DNA from: Carex sylvatica
Taxonomy: Eukaryota; Streptophyta; Magnoliopsida; Poales; Cyperaceae
NCBI GenBank assembly: GCA_964058845.1
Contig: CAXKVR010000248.1
Location: 1 to 31,193, forward strand
DNA length: 31,193 nt
Direction: 5' to 3'
The translations under genes and the position numbers were made by a program. Numbering within the stretch: position 1 is the stretch's first letter; every line of letters begins with the position of its first letter. The notes beneath the pieces are model-generated. The model was not told the DNA's origin, did no database searches, and was given only the letters and a program-made list of their open reading frames with translations. Positions 1-10,117 of this stretch are shown here, piece by piece.

Positions 1-162
1 CTTACACAATGTTCCAATAATAGTCATGTGTATGTCGTGTAAATATTAATAAATTATTTTCACATAGTTGATATATTGAAATGTAAAACACATGTCCGGC
101 CTTTCCGAACGTTGTGTCAAATTTATTCCAAGATTATTCCAATTTGGTTATTGAAATAACAC

Positions 163-181
163 TATATATATATATATATAT
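163..181. repeat. (TA)n microsatellite
   Basis: Perfect alternating TA run in an AT-rich, gene-free stretch. Apart from this tract and the longer one downstream, bases 1-780 show no coding signal or recognisable element. Confidence 0.9.
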
Positions 182-502
182 TCGGATTCATGTGTGTATC
201 TGGTTCAATTTAAGCTTAATTTTAGTGCGGTACGTTGCATGATCGTAAATAAATCATGCAAAAAGTTTGTCATTGAAGCCCAATTGCATGATTTGTACAT
301 TAATTCATGCATACCAAAAATAATTGGCGCAAGTTTTACATAACTCACTTGTTAGGTCTTGAACGATTGGTGTAAATCTTTTTATGCACTCACTACAATT
401 TTATATCTTTTAACTGAAAATATATAATTACAAACATTTTTTATTATATCATATTTGTATACATTTATATAGATTTTATAAAAACTATAATCATTAGCTA
501 GT

Positions 503-508
<6 letters not shown>

Positions 509-562
<54 letters not shown>
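509..562. repeat. (TA)n microsatellite, long
   Basis: About 27 uninterrupted TA dinucleotides. Tracts like this are usually length-polymorphic and prone to assembly or sequencing slippage. Confidence 0.95.
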
Positions 563-566
<4 letters not shown>

Positions 567-783
567 AAGATAACAAATAAAATCATAACTCCCACTAATA
601 TTATATATATGGACAGAACTATAAAACATATCAAATTACTAATTTAAATTAAAAATAAGTCACCAAATATCCTTTATGGTCACCAATAATTATACGTATA
701 AACTATAAACCTGAATCAATCTTTAATATAGCGATAAAAATAATACTCTACTTGAAATATCACATGTTCGAAACTGGATAAAA

Positions 784-1200
784 AAATTAATTGTAAGAGC
801 ATCTACATCCCTGAAACTCTTGGAGTTTCTAAATAACTGTTAACTAAGTTTTAGAAATTGTCTCTCAAAGTTTCTAAACCCCCACATTTCTTAAACTAAA
901 ATTAGAGTTTCTTAATTACCACATCAGCAAATAAATTACAGGAGAAACAAATTTCAGCGAATTATTTGGCCATGTCAGAGTTTATAAATAATTTCTTATT
1001 AAGAAACTTTGAAGCAAAGTTGCTAAATAAGAAACCCATTTGCATAGCTGAAATTGGTTTAGAAACCCCTTTGTGGTAAATTCGTCTAAACCCCTTTGTT
1101 TTTCCTTGTTTCTGTGATGGCACGAAGGCTTCGCCATTCTTTTGAACTGTGATTTGGTTTGTTGATTTTTCAATTGAATGAGCTGCTTGAATCTGACTCA
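784..1200. mobile_element. Possible PIF/Harbinger-like element end (one side only)
   Basis: The segment begins TAA followed by GAGCATCTACATCCC and then TTTCTAAA-rich sequence. This resembles the TAA target site plus GAGCATCT-type terminus I associate with plant PIF/Harbinger elements and their derivatives. No matching reversed terminus (GATGCTC followed by TTA) is visible downstream in the window and no transposase is present. The class is an inference from the terminus alone. Confidence 0.3.
1077..1190 (+). repeat. Inverted repeat, left arm (partner 3029-3143)
   Basis: This arm matches the reverse complement of 3029-3143 over about 113 bp with few mismatches. A core around GATGGCACGAAGGCTTCGCC is shared. 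Read on the minus strand, the arm encodes an open stretch including VQKNGEAFVPSQKQGKTK, and the partner gives the same peptide with only conservative changes. The arms flank a spacer of about 1.84 kb containing no recognisable gene. Confidence 0.8.
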
Positions 1201-1650
1201 TCTGTGTTGCGAGAAATCCTTGAACCTTGTTTAGATAAACCCCTCCCTGTGTTTCCTGGTATTGTTGTACGAGCTTTGCAATTATTGTTGCTCGTCTCTA
1301 TCCAGTCACGATCTTTAATTCAAGTCAAATATAACATCATAGTTTTAAGTTACGGTTAAGAAGTTAAGTTTCATATAGTTACAATCAAGACTGGTTCTCT
1401 CAATTTCAGCGAGATATTTATATCAAATGCCTTAAGTTTGTCATATAATTATTCTTGAGTTTCTATGACATTATTAATTTAAATTTTAACATTTCATCAT
1501 GGACAATATGTGAATGGTTTATACAATCCACTGTTTAAGTGAATAATAAGTTGGATTTTATTGTGTGCAGGAAGAGAACAAGGAAAACTTAGAAACACCA
1601 AGAGTAGGCTGAACTAGGGTTGAGAGTGCTATTGTTGTGTTTCTATTTGT

Positions 1651-1818
1651 TATTTTGAGAATGTTGTTTTTGTTTCATGAATGCTATTATTATTGTGAGA
1701 ATATTATTTTTGTTTCATGAATGCTATTATTATTGTGAGAATATTGTTTTTGTTTCATGAATGCTATTATTATTGTGAGAATATTGTTTTTGTTTCATGA
1801 ATGCTATTATTTTGAGAT
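1651..1818 (+). repeat. 40-bp minisatellite, about 4 copies
   Basis: Units begin ATGCTATTATTATTGTGAGA and end TTTTTGTTTCATGA. Full units lie at 1681-1720, 1721-1760 and 1761-1800, with partial units at both ends. They differ by only one or two bases, so the expansion is recent. The rest of 1190-3028 is AT-rich with no gene that I can support. Confidence 0.9.
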
Positions 1819-2709
1819 TTTTTATTTTTTTTACTAATCATGAGGGTCCCTGCTATGTGCTTGAGGTTGAACTAGTGCAAACCGTGTACACATGGACTGT
1901 TGAAAATGCCTTATGATTTTCTGAATATTGTGTACTGTTGAAAATGATAACATGGACTTCTTTGATAAAATTATATAAATAAAAAATAAACATAAGGTTG
2001 TATATATAAATAAACCAAAATGTGCAGTCTGATTAAGCAAGTATAATACAAGGTGAACTAGATTTCACAGGTTTTCAGCTTACTGTTAGGATTTCTGTAG
2101 GTGTCTGCTGCATATAAACATAAATAAGTCAATTATAAGGGCCAAGCTGCATATTACCTTCTTTCATTACAACATCACACCAAGTTCCCTATGCACATAG
2201 AACAAAGGGAAGTGCTTTGGTATTTTTACTGGTACAAAGCATCATCCAAAACAGTCAAGAGAAATCAAAATTGATAAATATAGTTATGGACCATGGATTG
2301 ACATCATATGATATGCACATATAAAGAATAACATACTGAACATCACTAAGCTTGATTTCCTATTTATTGAAATTGTTAAATAATTTCTATGGACAGTTGA
2401 AACTCATACTGGTAATAAATGGACTGGCCAGTGCATTCCATGCTATTATTTGCACTTGCATGTTAGATTAACCAAGTTCTGAACCTTTACAATTCCTGAC
2501 AATTTTGTGTCTACACATTGAAGTAAAAGGTCCAATAAGTGAATAAAATTGAAATTATAGTACAAGTTCATATCGTGCTACACATTAGAAATTAAGTAAA
2601 AAATGAAAAACCCTGTGCTTAAACCATGCTTTTTAGAAATGAATAGAGTTGAACTAGAATTATGGCAAGCAAAAATCAAAAAGAAAAGGAGCACTCAGCT
2701 ACAATAAAA

Positions 2710-2757
2710 TTAGCATCAAATTAGCTTTCAAATATCATCAAATTAGCTTTCAAATAT
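2710..2757 (+). repeat. 22-bp direct duplication
   Basis: The phrase ATCAAATTAGCTTTCAAATA plus TC occurs twice back to back in otherwise non-coding AT-rich DNA. Confidence 0.8.
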
Positions 2758-3028
2758 CATCATTCTTACAAAACAAATTCAACAAAATAGCTAAAATTAA
2801 AACATAACCCTAAATTCTAACCTAACCCTAAAGATCATCATCATTACTAGAATTCTAACATCCAAATATTTGAGGAGGTGGTGCTATTCTCCACACGTGG
2901 CCGACGGCGATGCATGGTGGAAGGCAGGTGAAAGATGGCTCGATGGAAGGGATAACCGCACAGTTCAGAGATAGCCGCACAGTCACCACCACATCAGGCT
3001 GAAAAGGAGAGCAAATTTCATATTCAAT

Positions 3029-3143
3029 TCTTAGTAGTTCATTCAATTAAAAAAATCAACAAACCAAATCACAGTTCAAAAGAAGGGCGAAGCCTTCGTG
3101 CCATCACAGAGACAAGGAAAAACAAAAGTGTTTAGGTGAATTT
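3029..3143 (-). repeat. Inverted repeat, right arm (partner 1077-1190)
   Basis: Reverse-complement partner of 1077-1190. Beyond its outer end (3144-3440) the sequence is purine-rich, with several degenerate copies of a GATCGAAGAAG / GGAAGGGAAAAGCTTC motif that do not match the left flank. Confidence 0.8.
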
Positions 3144-3509
3144 ATCAGAAAATCTTTCGTGCTATCACTGAGTCGCATGCTTCGCTGTGCGAGAGAGAAC
3201 CGACGGAGGTGATACCATGCAAGAGGTAGGTAGGAGCGAGAGGGAGAGGTCTCTGTCGCCTGTGAGAGAGGATTGATGGAAGGGAAGGGGATCGACGGAA
3301 GGGAAAAGCTTCTGATCGAAGAAGAAGAACCAGTTAGAAGGGGATCGCTGATTTAGCTTTTCGATCGAAGAAGCAGCAGTTGGAAGGAAAAAGCTTCCGA
3401 TCGAAGAAATAGAGAGGCAAAGAGCAATCAGGCGAAGGGAATTACTAATTATATTTTTTTTTTTTGCTTTCCTTACAGCCCGTAGGCCTATTACAAGCTT
3501 GAACTTTTG

Positions 3510-4836
3510 CTATGCATTTGGGATTCCACTATCCTGATAGTCCCCTCCCCTAATTCTACCCACATTTGCTAGATCATGAGCAACTTGAATTCCATTTTCC
3601 TCCCTTGATCTGTGCACTAGTCGAATTGATGTGAATTCCCTTTGTAGCCTCCAAGTATCCCAAATCTCCCTGCTAGATCTCCAGTCCGATATTGCAGGCA
3701 GTCCAGAGGACAAAGCATTTACCAGTTCCAGTGAGTCAGAGTACACGACCCCTCCTTCCCAGTAGCCTAAGCCAAGCTTTGAAAGCCAAAAAGGACCGCT
3801 TGCGCTTCAGCATGGGTAGGATTGATTGCATGTATCTGTTTCGATTCCCAGCTAATCACTTCACCATCTTGTATCATGAGCAGCCCAATACCTATCTTTC
3901 CCTCTTGGTCCCAGGACCCATCTACAAAGCAGGAGAAGCCCCTGTGTGCTTGCTGCGTATCTTGATGAGTCATGGCCCCATGGCTTTGGTCTAAGTTGGG
4001 CCTTCCTACCATCATACCAGAACTGAGATTTCGCATTGCAGAGTCCTCCATTGCTATATTCCAATACTCCTTACACACCGCTATGGACTGCTGCTTGCCT
4101 GAGTAGAGTCTGCCATTCCGACTTCTCCATACCGCCCAAACAATTGAGATGATTTTCAGAAAATCCTGCTCCCCAATATTTTTCCTTATGAAATTGATGA
4201 TGTCCGGTAGCTCCCCAGCAAGCTCATCCGACCTAATACCCAATGGCGACGCCAACCAAGCTGATCGTGCAAATTGACACTTAAAGAGAGCATGGGTGAC
4301 TGTCTCCTCTTCTAAATTACAGATTGGACATTGCGCAGAAAGGTGGGTCATTCTTCTTGCCAATACCGCTTGAACCGGTACAGCTCTAAAGCAACACTTC
4401 CAGATGAAGACTTTGAATTTCGGCAACAGACCTTTATGTCCCCATAACCAATCCCAGAATTCTTTCTCCTATAAGAACTTGATCACCTCTTAGCATCTGA
4501 TACGCTTTCTTTGTTGAGAATTTGCCATCTTTTGCGTATGTGAAAAGAAGACAATCTTTTGCAGGGGGCTGAATAGGTCTTATTACCTCATTCGTCGCCA
4601 CTGATAGAGCTACTGAGAACCGAAAGAGAGATTGTAGAGCTTGAAAATCCCAATTGTGTGTGGTTGTCTATTAGCTCATGCACTTTCATCTCTCTCTGAG
4701 TTGTATTGACCACCTTGAAAGCCTCCCATTGAGGAAACCATGGTTGTGAGAAGACTAGTATGCTACTGCCATCACCAATTGACCAGGCAATGTGGTGCCT
4801 TAGAATTTTCCTTTGGTCCAGTAATTGCTTCCACAA
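3510..4836 (-). pseudogene. LINE ORF2 C-terminal part: zf-RVT region and RNase H
   Basis: Open stretches at 4836-4588, 4426-3767 and 3746-3510 together give the C-terminal third of ORF2. The first carries the HHIAWSIGDGSSILVFSQPW segment found just after the RT. The second has KVFIWKCCFRAVPVQAVLARR and a Cys/His group (CPIC, then THALFKC), the zf-RVT signature, followed by the start of an RNase H fold (FVDGSWD, then HAEAQAV). The third carries YSDSLELVNAL and finally AHDLANVGR. All four acidic residues expected for RNase H can be seen (D in FVDG, E in HAEA, D in YSDS, D in AHDL). They are split between two frames by a frameshift near 3750-3770, and stops separate the first stretch from the second. 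Confidence 0.9.
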
Positions 4837-4866
4837 TTTTGAGCAGTTGTTCCTTCTGCACGAGGT

Positions 4867-6800
4867 CTAGTAAGACCCCCTAGGGAAGTACTTCGCCTCG
4901 ATTATCTGCACCCATATGCAATCCTGTCCAGCTACCACTTTCCTTGCATTCTTCATTAGTAGAGCCCTATTTAGTTTCGTCAAACTTCTTAGACCAAGCC
5001 CTCCCATCCCCTTAGGGGTTGCAATTTTGTCCCAAGCTACATAAGGCATGCGTTTTCTTTCCTCAGTTGAACCCCATAAAAAGTTGCGAGTGATGGCATT
5101 CAACTTTTTAATCACCTTTGTCGGAAAAATCACCATACCCATAGCATAGATGGACAAACTCTCCATCACTGACTTGATCAGAATTAAGCGACCCGCTTGT
5201 GATAGAAGATTTGATTTCCAAGAATTGAGTCTATTTTGGAATTTCTCAATTATGTAATCAAAATCCGTATCACAATTCGTTTTTACCGGGCATCCTAGGT
5301 ACTTTTCATTCTCCTCCGCCAACTTTACCTGAAACAGATGCATGAAGTAATCTCGCTCTTGCTGACCCGAGTTTCTGCTGAACCGTACTTTTGATTTAGT
5401 CGGGTTGAACTCCATGCCGGAGACTTCGCATAATTCGTTCAAAATAGTACTATAGTGAGCCATTTCTGTTCCTGTCAGTGTCCCCATCAATAGTAAGTCG
5501 TCCGCAAACATAGAGTTAGTGAGAGGATTTGCGGATCTTGCCAGTTTAATTCCCCTGATATTCCCCATTCTTCTACTAGCATCCAACCACCTTGACAGGG
5601 GATCCATTGAGATAATAAACAGATATGGTGATATAGCACAACCCTGCCGTAACGCCCTTGTCGGCTTTATAAACCCATCCCCTCTCCCATCAAAGAGTAT
5701 TGTGAACTTAGAAGAGGTTACACATGCTTTGATCCATTGGCAGATAGTTGGCGAGAATCCATACATTGGCAACAGTGAGAATAGATACTCCAAATTGACC
5801 CCATCTCCATTCCTGCGTGATTTGAAACTGTGGAGAATTTCTCTGAGATCTCCCTCCCAGGAACAAAAGCTGTCTGCGATTTGGCTATCAAGAAATCAAT
5901 CCAAGGTTGCATCTTTCTAGCTATTAGTTTTGAAATCACCTTATACATAAGGTTACACACACTTATTGGGCGATAATCGGACACCTTCGTCGGCCCTGAG
6001 ATCTTTGGTACTAATACTAGGTTTGAGCGGTCGAAGGAGTCTTCCATTGTTGATGTCACGAAGAACTTAGAAACTTCCTTTTGAATTATCGGCCCAAAGT
6101 GCTCCCAACCTTGTTGGACTAATGCTGCTGTAACCCCATCCGGCTCGGGTGCCTTTAAAGGCCCAAGTTCAAAAACAACCCTTTTAATCTCATTATTTGT
6201 GGGTTTGCAATCTAGGCTTGGCCAGGCTTCCGTCGGGATTGGGATGATTTCATCTCTAACATGCTGCGGGATGTCCACCGGGCCTTAGGCTGCTGTTGTG
6301 TTACCTGCAAAATATACTTTCTTAAAATGGTTAGTGAACTCCCTTCGTACCTTTTTCTCCTCCACTGCCCATTGACCATTCTCCTTCAAGACAGCAGCGA
6401 TAGTATTTCTCCTTCTAATGATAGTGCTTGCATGGAAAAATTGTGTATTAGAGTCTCCCTGCATCGCCCAATTTTGCCTTGATCGCTGCATCCAGTACAT
6501 TTCCTGAGCCACCAGGTACTTCGCATGTTGTGCCTGCAACTTTTTGATTTTCCCCCTAACTTCATCATTTTGTTGAGCATTAAGAAGAAACCCGATCTCT
6601 TCCTCAATGCTCTTCAACTCTTTATTAGGGTCATTTGCTCTCTCAGTCCAGCCCCTTACTTCCTTCCTTAATTTCGAGCATGCTTGATCCCAACCTAAAT
6701 TCTCCTGTTCCACCACCCTAGCACAGAGATTGTTAAACTCTGGGTCTTGGAGCCACCATTGCTCCACCCAGAAGGATTTTTGGTTCATCTTCTCTGCTCT
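4867..6800 (-). pseudogene. LINE ORF2 reverse transcriptase region, frameshifted, motif A missing
   Basis: The stretch 6926-6285 ends the endonuclease domain and gives the linker before the RT (SFWVEQWWLQ, then GDSNTQFFHA). A TAA at 6285-6287 interrupts it. The same frame resumes at 6278 with LKAPEPDGV, DYRPISVCNLMYKVISKLIA and TAFVPGRE, the N-terminal RT motifs. The frame then shifts and continues at 5793-4867 with LRQGCAISPYLF (motif B), MFADDL (motif C, Asp-Asp at about 5497-5508), GMEFNPTKSK and YLGCPV. Between TAFVPGRE and LEYLFSLLPMYGF the usual segment around KxDxxKAYDRVEW (motif A with the first catalytic Asp) is absent. The polymerase is therefore inactive as encoded. Confidence 0.92.
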
Positions 6801-7500
6801 GCGTGTTTTTAGGACTATAGGCAAATGGTCGCTCTGGAAATTTGGTATGTGCAAAACTCTAGAATTGGGGAATAATTGTAACCAAGCCGTTGTTGCCATG
6901 CCTCTATCCATCCGCTCAAGTATCAATTTACTCCTTTTTTGATTGTTAGCTCAGGTGTATGCCAGGCCCGCATATCCCAGATCCACAAGTCCTGCTCGCT
7001 GCACAAAATCTCTGAACATCCTATTTTTATTTTTAAAAACTTGATTCCCCCCTTCTTCTCATCAATCTGTAGGAGGGCGTTGAAATCTCCAATAGTGCAT
7101 TCTGGAACCCTAAATTAGCTATGTGAAACTCAATTCGTGCCCATATGTTATTATTTTGTTGGTCCGCACAGTCACCATAAACCCCGATGAATAGCCATGG
7201 AGCGCTGGCCGGATCCTTTTGTATAACTACAAATATAAAAAATTCCGAGACCTCTATAATTTTAACAGAGATTAGATCATTCCACAATAGCCATAGTCCG
7301 CCTCCCCGGCCCCTAGAGGCAACAATCTCTTTATTCTTAAGAGGCAGCTTAGCAATTCTTCTTATTACTTGGTTTTTTGAACACTTTGTCTCGTAAATAA
7401 ATGCTAGTTCTGCACCTGTACACTAGAGGTACCGCCAGAGTGTCAGAATTGTCGCATCTCCTCCGCTTCCGCGACAATTCCAAGAGAATACGGTGCTCAT
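6800..7500 (-). pseudogene. LINE ORF2 N-terminal endonuclease (EEP fold), broken
   Basis: ORF2 begins at an ATG at 7500 (minus) and reads MSTVFSWNCRGSGGDATILT, the usual start of the plant LINE endonuclease (SWNCRG). A TAG stops it after WRYL, but the same frame continues into AFIYETKC, the ETK metal-binding motif. The middle of the domain is read from 7287-7033 (LFIGVYGDC). The catalytic GDFNALLQIDEKKGG is read from a different frame near 7050-7100. The C-terminal DRGMATTAW and SDHLPIVL motifs lie in the open stretch starting at 6926. At least one stop and one or two frameshifts separate these pieces. Confidence 0.88.
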
Positions 7501-8707
7501 CTTTCCAGTGGCGAGCTTGACCTCGCCGCCTTTGCCTTTTTGTTATAGGTGAGGACTAACCCTTCGTCAGCTACATCTAGTGTCACATTACCATTGACCA
7601 GCTCTTCTCCCGTCCAGTTGTGATTGACCGGCTCTGTCATAGTTTCATCAAGATTTCTCTTCTGGCCAGTAGCCCCCTGTGCCGCAGCACTATGGCCAGG
7701 ATCTACACTACCTTGAGTTGGTAGTAGCATAGAGTTTATTATCCATGGGCCTCTAATGGGTTTTAATATATCTTTCATTTTTGGCCTGTCAGAGTCTGCT
7801 ATCTGCCTTTTGATTCTAGCTAAATGGATCCTGTCAGCACTGCCCGTCAGCACAGCTAAGGAAGGCAATGGTTGGCCGCTGTGAGATTGTTGCAATATGG
7901 TAAGAAGTAGAATGTTGAGGTGTCTGTGCGTTTCTTACAGGAGCTGGTCCTAGCACTGAGGGTTGGGGTAGATTTTTCTTTTTCCTAGTTTTTGAGGGAG
8001 CACCGCTCTGTTTAATTGAGGGATTTTGTTGGCCTTTCTGCAATGGATTGTAAGGCCCATGAGTATTTTGTCTCCCAGTTGATTAACTTGGTACCTTCTC
8101 AGCCCACGGTAAAGAGCCACGCATAGAGCTTTCAGACGAGAGGGCAAAATTCTGAAATATCTGCATTCGCAGACCTGGGGAATTCTGCTGGAGGGCCAGG
8201 CAAGGAACATTATGATTCCCTCTTTGATTTGTTGTAGCAGCAACCTTTTTTGAAGCATAGTAATATATACTTTGAGAAACCAAAGGGGTTGATAGAAGAG
8301 ACCAAGGATTGTCTTATACCTGCCAAGAGTAATCTACGGAGTCTATCTGGCAACAACAGAGATTTGTTTGGTTGTGCAGGCATTTGGACCGCTAGGGAGA
8401 GCATAGTTGGACCTGGTCTATGGGAATCCCTTATGCACCCGGCCGCCTGTCGAACTCCGAGTTGCGCTTTCATGAGATTATTGGGCTCACCCTTGGCTAT
8501 GCCTGCCTCTTGTTGTGGTATATCCATGGGATGTACTTGCTCTCCATTGAAGAAGAGAGAGGGGTTAGCAGGTAGGGAAAGTGGAAGCTTAGCGGGGGTT
8601 TGGTTAGTCAAGGGTTGAGAAGAGACTATGGAGTACGAGACTGGGGAAAAGACAGATTGGGGAGAGATGGAGGATGGGTGTAGAGATGGGGCAGGTAAAG
8701 GAGGCAT
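7497..8707 (-). pseudogene. LINE ORF1 remnant (Pro/Ser-rich linker and C-terminus)
   Basis: Upstream of ORF2 on the minus strand, open stretches at 8707-8210, 8258-7950, 8043-7834 and 7895-7497 overlap in different frames. Their composition is rich in P, S, Q and K (for example MPPLPAPSLHPSSISPQSV). This resembles the low-complexity linker that follows the RNA-binding part of plant LINE ORF1 proteins. The last stretch contains IRGPWIINSMLLP and ends SSPLER, with a stop codon overlapping the ORF2 start. I do not see a DUF4283 domain or a confident zinc knuckle, so assignment rests on position and composition. Confidence 0.65.
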
Positions 8708-8826
8708 AGAGATAGAGGGAGGGATGGGGAGGTGCGGTAGCAGCCTAGAGAAGTGTCTCCGACCGCCTATGGTTATATCACAAAATCGTCTTGGGAAGAA
8801 TGTATGTATGATACAATGATTCAGTT

Positions 8827-9430
8827 CCTAATTACATATGTTCAATTGAAGAATTGAAGGGTAATGTTGAAAATACTAAAATATTTTTTTTTATATATTA
8901 TTTTTTAGAATAATTTAAATTAAATATCTAAATTTAGTGTATTGTGACAATTAGCTTAATTTAGTGACTTTAGAGTGGTAAATAATTAATTTTAAATTTT
9001 GAGATGGCAAATAACTAATTTTTAAGTTTTAAAGTGACAAATAATTTTTTTTTCCTATAATATTATATATTTTACAAACGGGAACGCATCAGATTCTCTG
9101 TGATCCAAAATTCAAGAAGAAGAAAATAAGATAATTAAATTAATACAAAGTTCTCCAGTCTGTTTCAAACCATCGCTTCTCTATTAAGAAAGAAACGGAG
9201 AGGTCCTGGATTGAAAATGGAGATGTAAGAGAGACACGTCTCGCTCCGTATCCTCCCAGATACCTAACTCAAGACAATTGAAACAACAGCCCTGATTTAT
9301 TCTCAGTCTGTGCCTATTCGGAATGGCACAGGTAGCCAGATCAGCATTATTTGTGCTTTGATATTCGTATAATCGTATCAAGTTAAAAGAATTATCCTGG
9401 ACCGTTTCAATTGGACTCAGGTAGTGAATC
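8827..9430. other. AT-rich intergenic stretch, no gene seen
   Basis: The first half contains three loose repeats of a phrase like GTGACAAATAATTAATTTT (8945-9055). The second half has no homopolymer bias and short open frames only. I recognise no coding or RNA feature. Confidence 0.6.
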
Positions 9431-9995
9431 AAACAGGTTGGGTTGGATCGGGTCCACGGTTCCCATGGTCTGGAGGTTCAACTGGTCTACGGGTTAGCTC
9501 GGTCCGGATCTGGCGGGTTTAATTTGGAGGAGTTGGTCTAAATCCGTGCTAGACTCATGGTCCAAATTCACAGGTTCGATCCGGTTTAGATTGGGTTCGA
9601 GTCTGGTTCTGATCCGAATCTTTTTTTTTTTTAAACAGTCGACTGTTTCTGGCCGAAATTGGACTGTACGGGTTTAGTCCAGACCAGTTCGTTTCTTCAC
9701 AATCCGGTTCGGATTTGGTCCAGTCCGAGTCTAGACTGATCTCGGATTAGTGCGGGATAGATTTGGACAGATCTAGTGGAAAAATCCAGTTCAAACCCTT
9801 GTTAGATTCGTCCCTTGTGTTAGTTCGATCTGATCCGAAGGTCTCACAAAGATCGAATCAGTCTGGGCCCGATCCACGATTCAACCGATTAGTCCGATTT
9901 GGTCCGAAGGTCTCACAAGAATCGGATCAGTCTGAATCCGATCGACGATTCGTTCGGACCCCGGATTTTTTCAATACACTAGACTCAGGTAATAT
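9430..9995 (+). repeat. Degenerate GGTCC/CCGATT-rich repeat block
   Basis: A GC-richer block within AT-rich surroundings. It is built of short degenerate variants of GGTTCGGATCCGG, GGTCCGATT and CAGTCCGA, typical of decayed, C-to-T-mutated plant repeats. It includes an internal 12-T run (9621-9632) and ends with a 69-bp tandem duplication. Open frames across it (for example 9763-10065, plus) are a by-product of the repeated motifs. Confidence 0.6.
9826..9963 (+). repeat. 69-bp tandem duplication
   Basis: Two adjacent units share the anchor CCGAAGGTCTCACAA at 9835 and 9904, followed by similar GATC-rich sequence and CGATTC before the next unit. The units differ at a number of positions. Confidence 0.8.
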
Positions 9996-10020
9996 GAGGG
10001 GATGTGAATTCGCCGCGAGA

Positions 10021-10042
10021 CTGGAGAGAGAGAGAGAGAGCG
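10021..10042 (+). repeat. (GA)n microsatellite
   Basis: GAGAGA tract running into CGCGC at the edge of the GC-richer block. Confidence 0.85.
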
Positions 10043-10117
10043 CGCATAAATCAAGAATCTGGTGATATATATCTCTTTAATCATCAGGTCAAGCTGTTCG
10101 GCATCCTTGGATTATAT

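Larger units (their letters stand above)
3454..8826 (-). mobile_element. Degenerate plant L1-type LINE (non-LTR retrotransposon)
   Basis: The minus strand, read from about 8826 down to 3454, holds in order an ORF1 remnant, an endonuclease/exonuclease/phosphatase (EEP) domain, a reverse transcriptase, a zf-RVT zinc-binding region and an RNase H domain, then a short 3' tail and 12 A residues (T run at 3454-3465 on the plus strand). This is the standard order of plant L1-clade LINEs with RNase H. Frameshifts, stops and an internal deletion are spread throughout, so it cannot be autonomous. No clear RNA-binding domain is visible ahead of the ORF1 linker, suggesting 5' truncation, the usual fate of LINE insertions. 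A diverged target-site pair is possible (3443-3454 against 8826-8837, 10 of 12 bases alike) but weak. Confidence 0.93.

Noticed and set aside
1651..1818. Possible CRISPR-like array
   Set aside because: Units are directly adjacent 40-mers without unique spacers in plant nuclear DNA; a minisatellite.
784..3440. Possibility of a complete Harbinger transposon ending just before the LINE
   Set aside because: No transposase or Myb-like ORF and no reversed terminus was found, so only one possible end is reported.
3692..3994. Plus-strand open frame of 100 codons inside the LINE
   Set aside because: It is antisense to the RNase H region, which has clear family motifs on the minus strand.
5519..5920. 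Plus-strand open frame of 133 codons
   Set aside because: Antisense to the reverse transcriptase; no protein feature of its own.
8250..8618. Plus-strand open frame of 122 codons
   Set aside because: Antisense to the ORF1 linker; composition explained by the opposite strand.
9573..9582. GGTTCGATCC, matching a tRNA T-loop/B box
   Set aside because: No A box, acceptor stem or cloverleaf around it; the surrounding block is full of similar words.
9763..10065. Plus-strand open frame of 100 codons
   Set aside because: Lies in the degenerate GGTCC/CCGATT repeat block and encodes repeated low-complexity peptide only.
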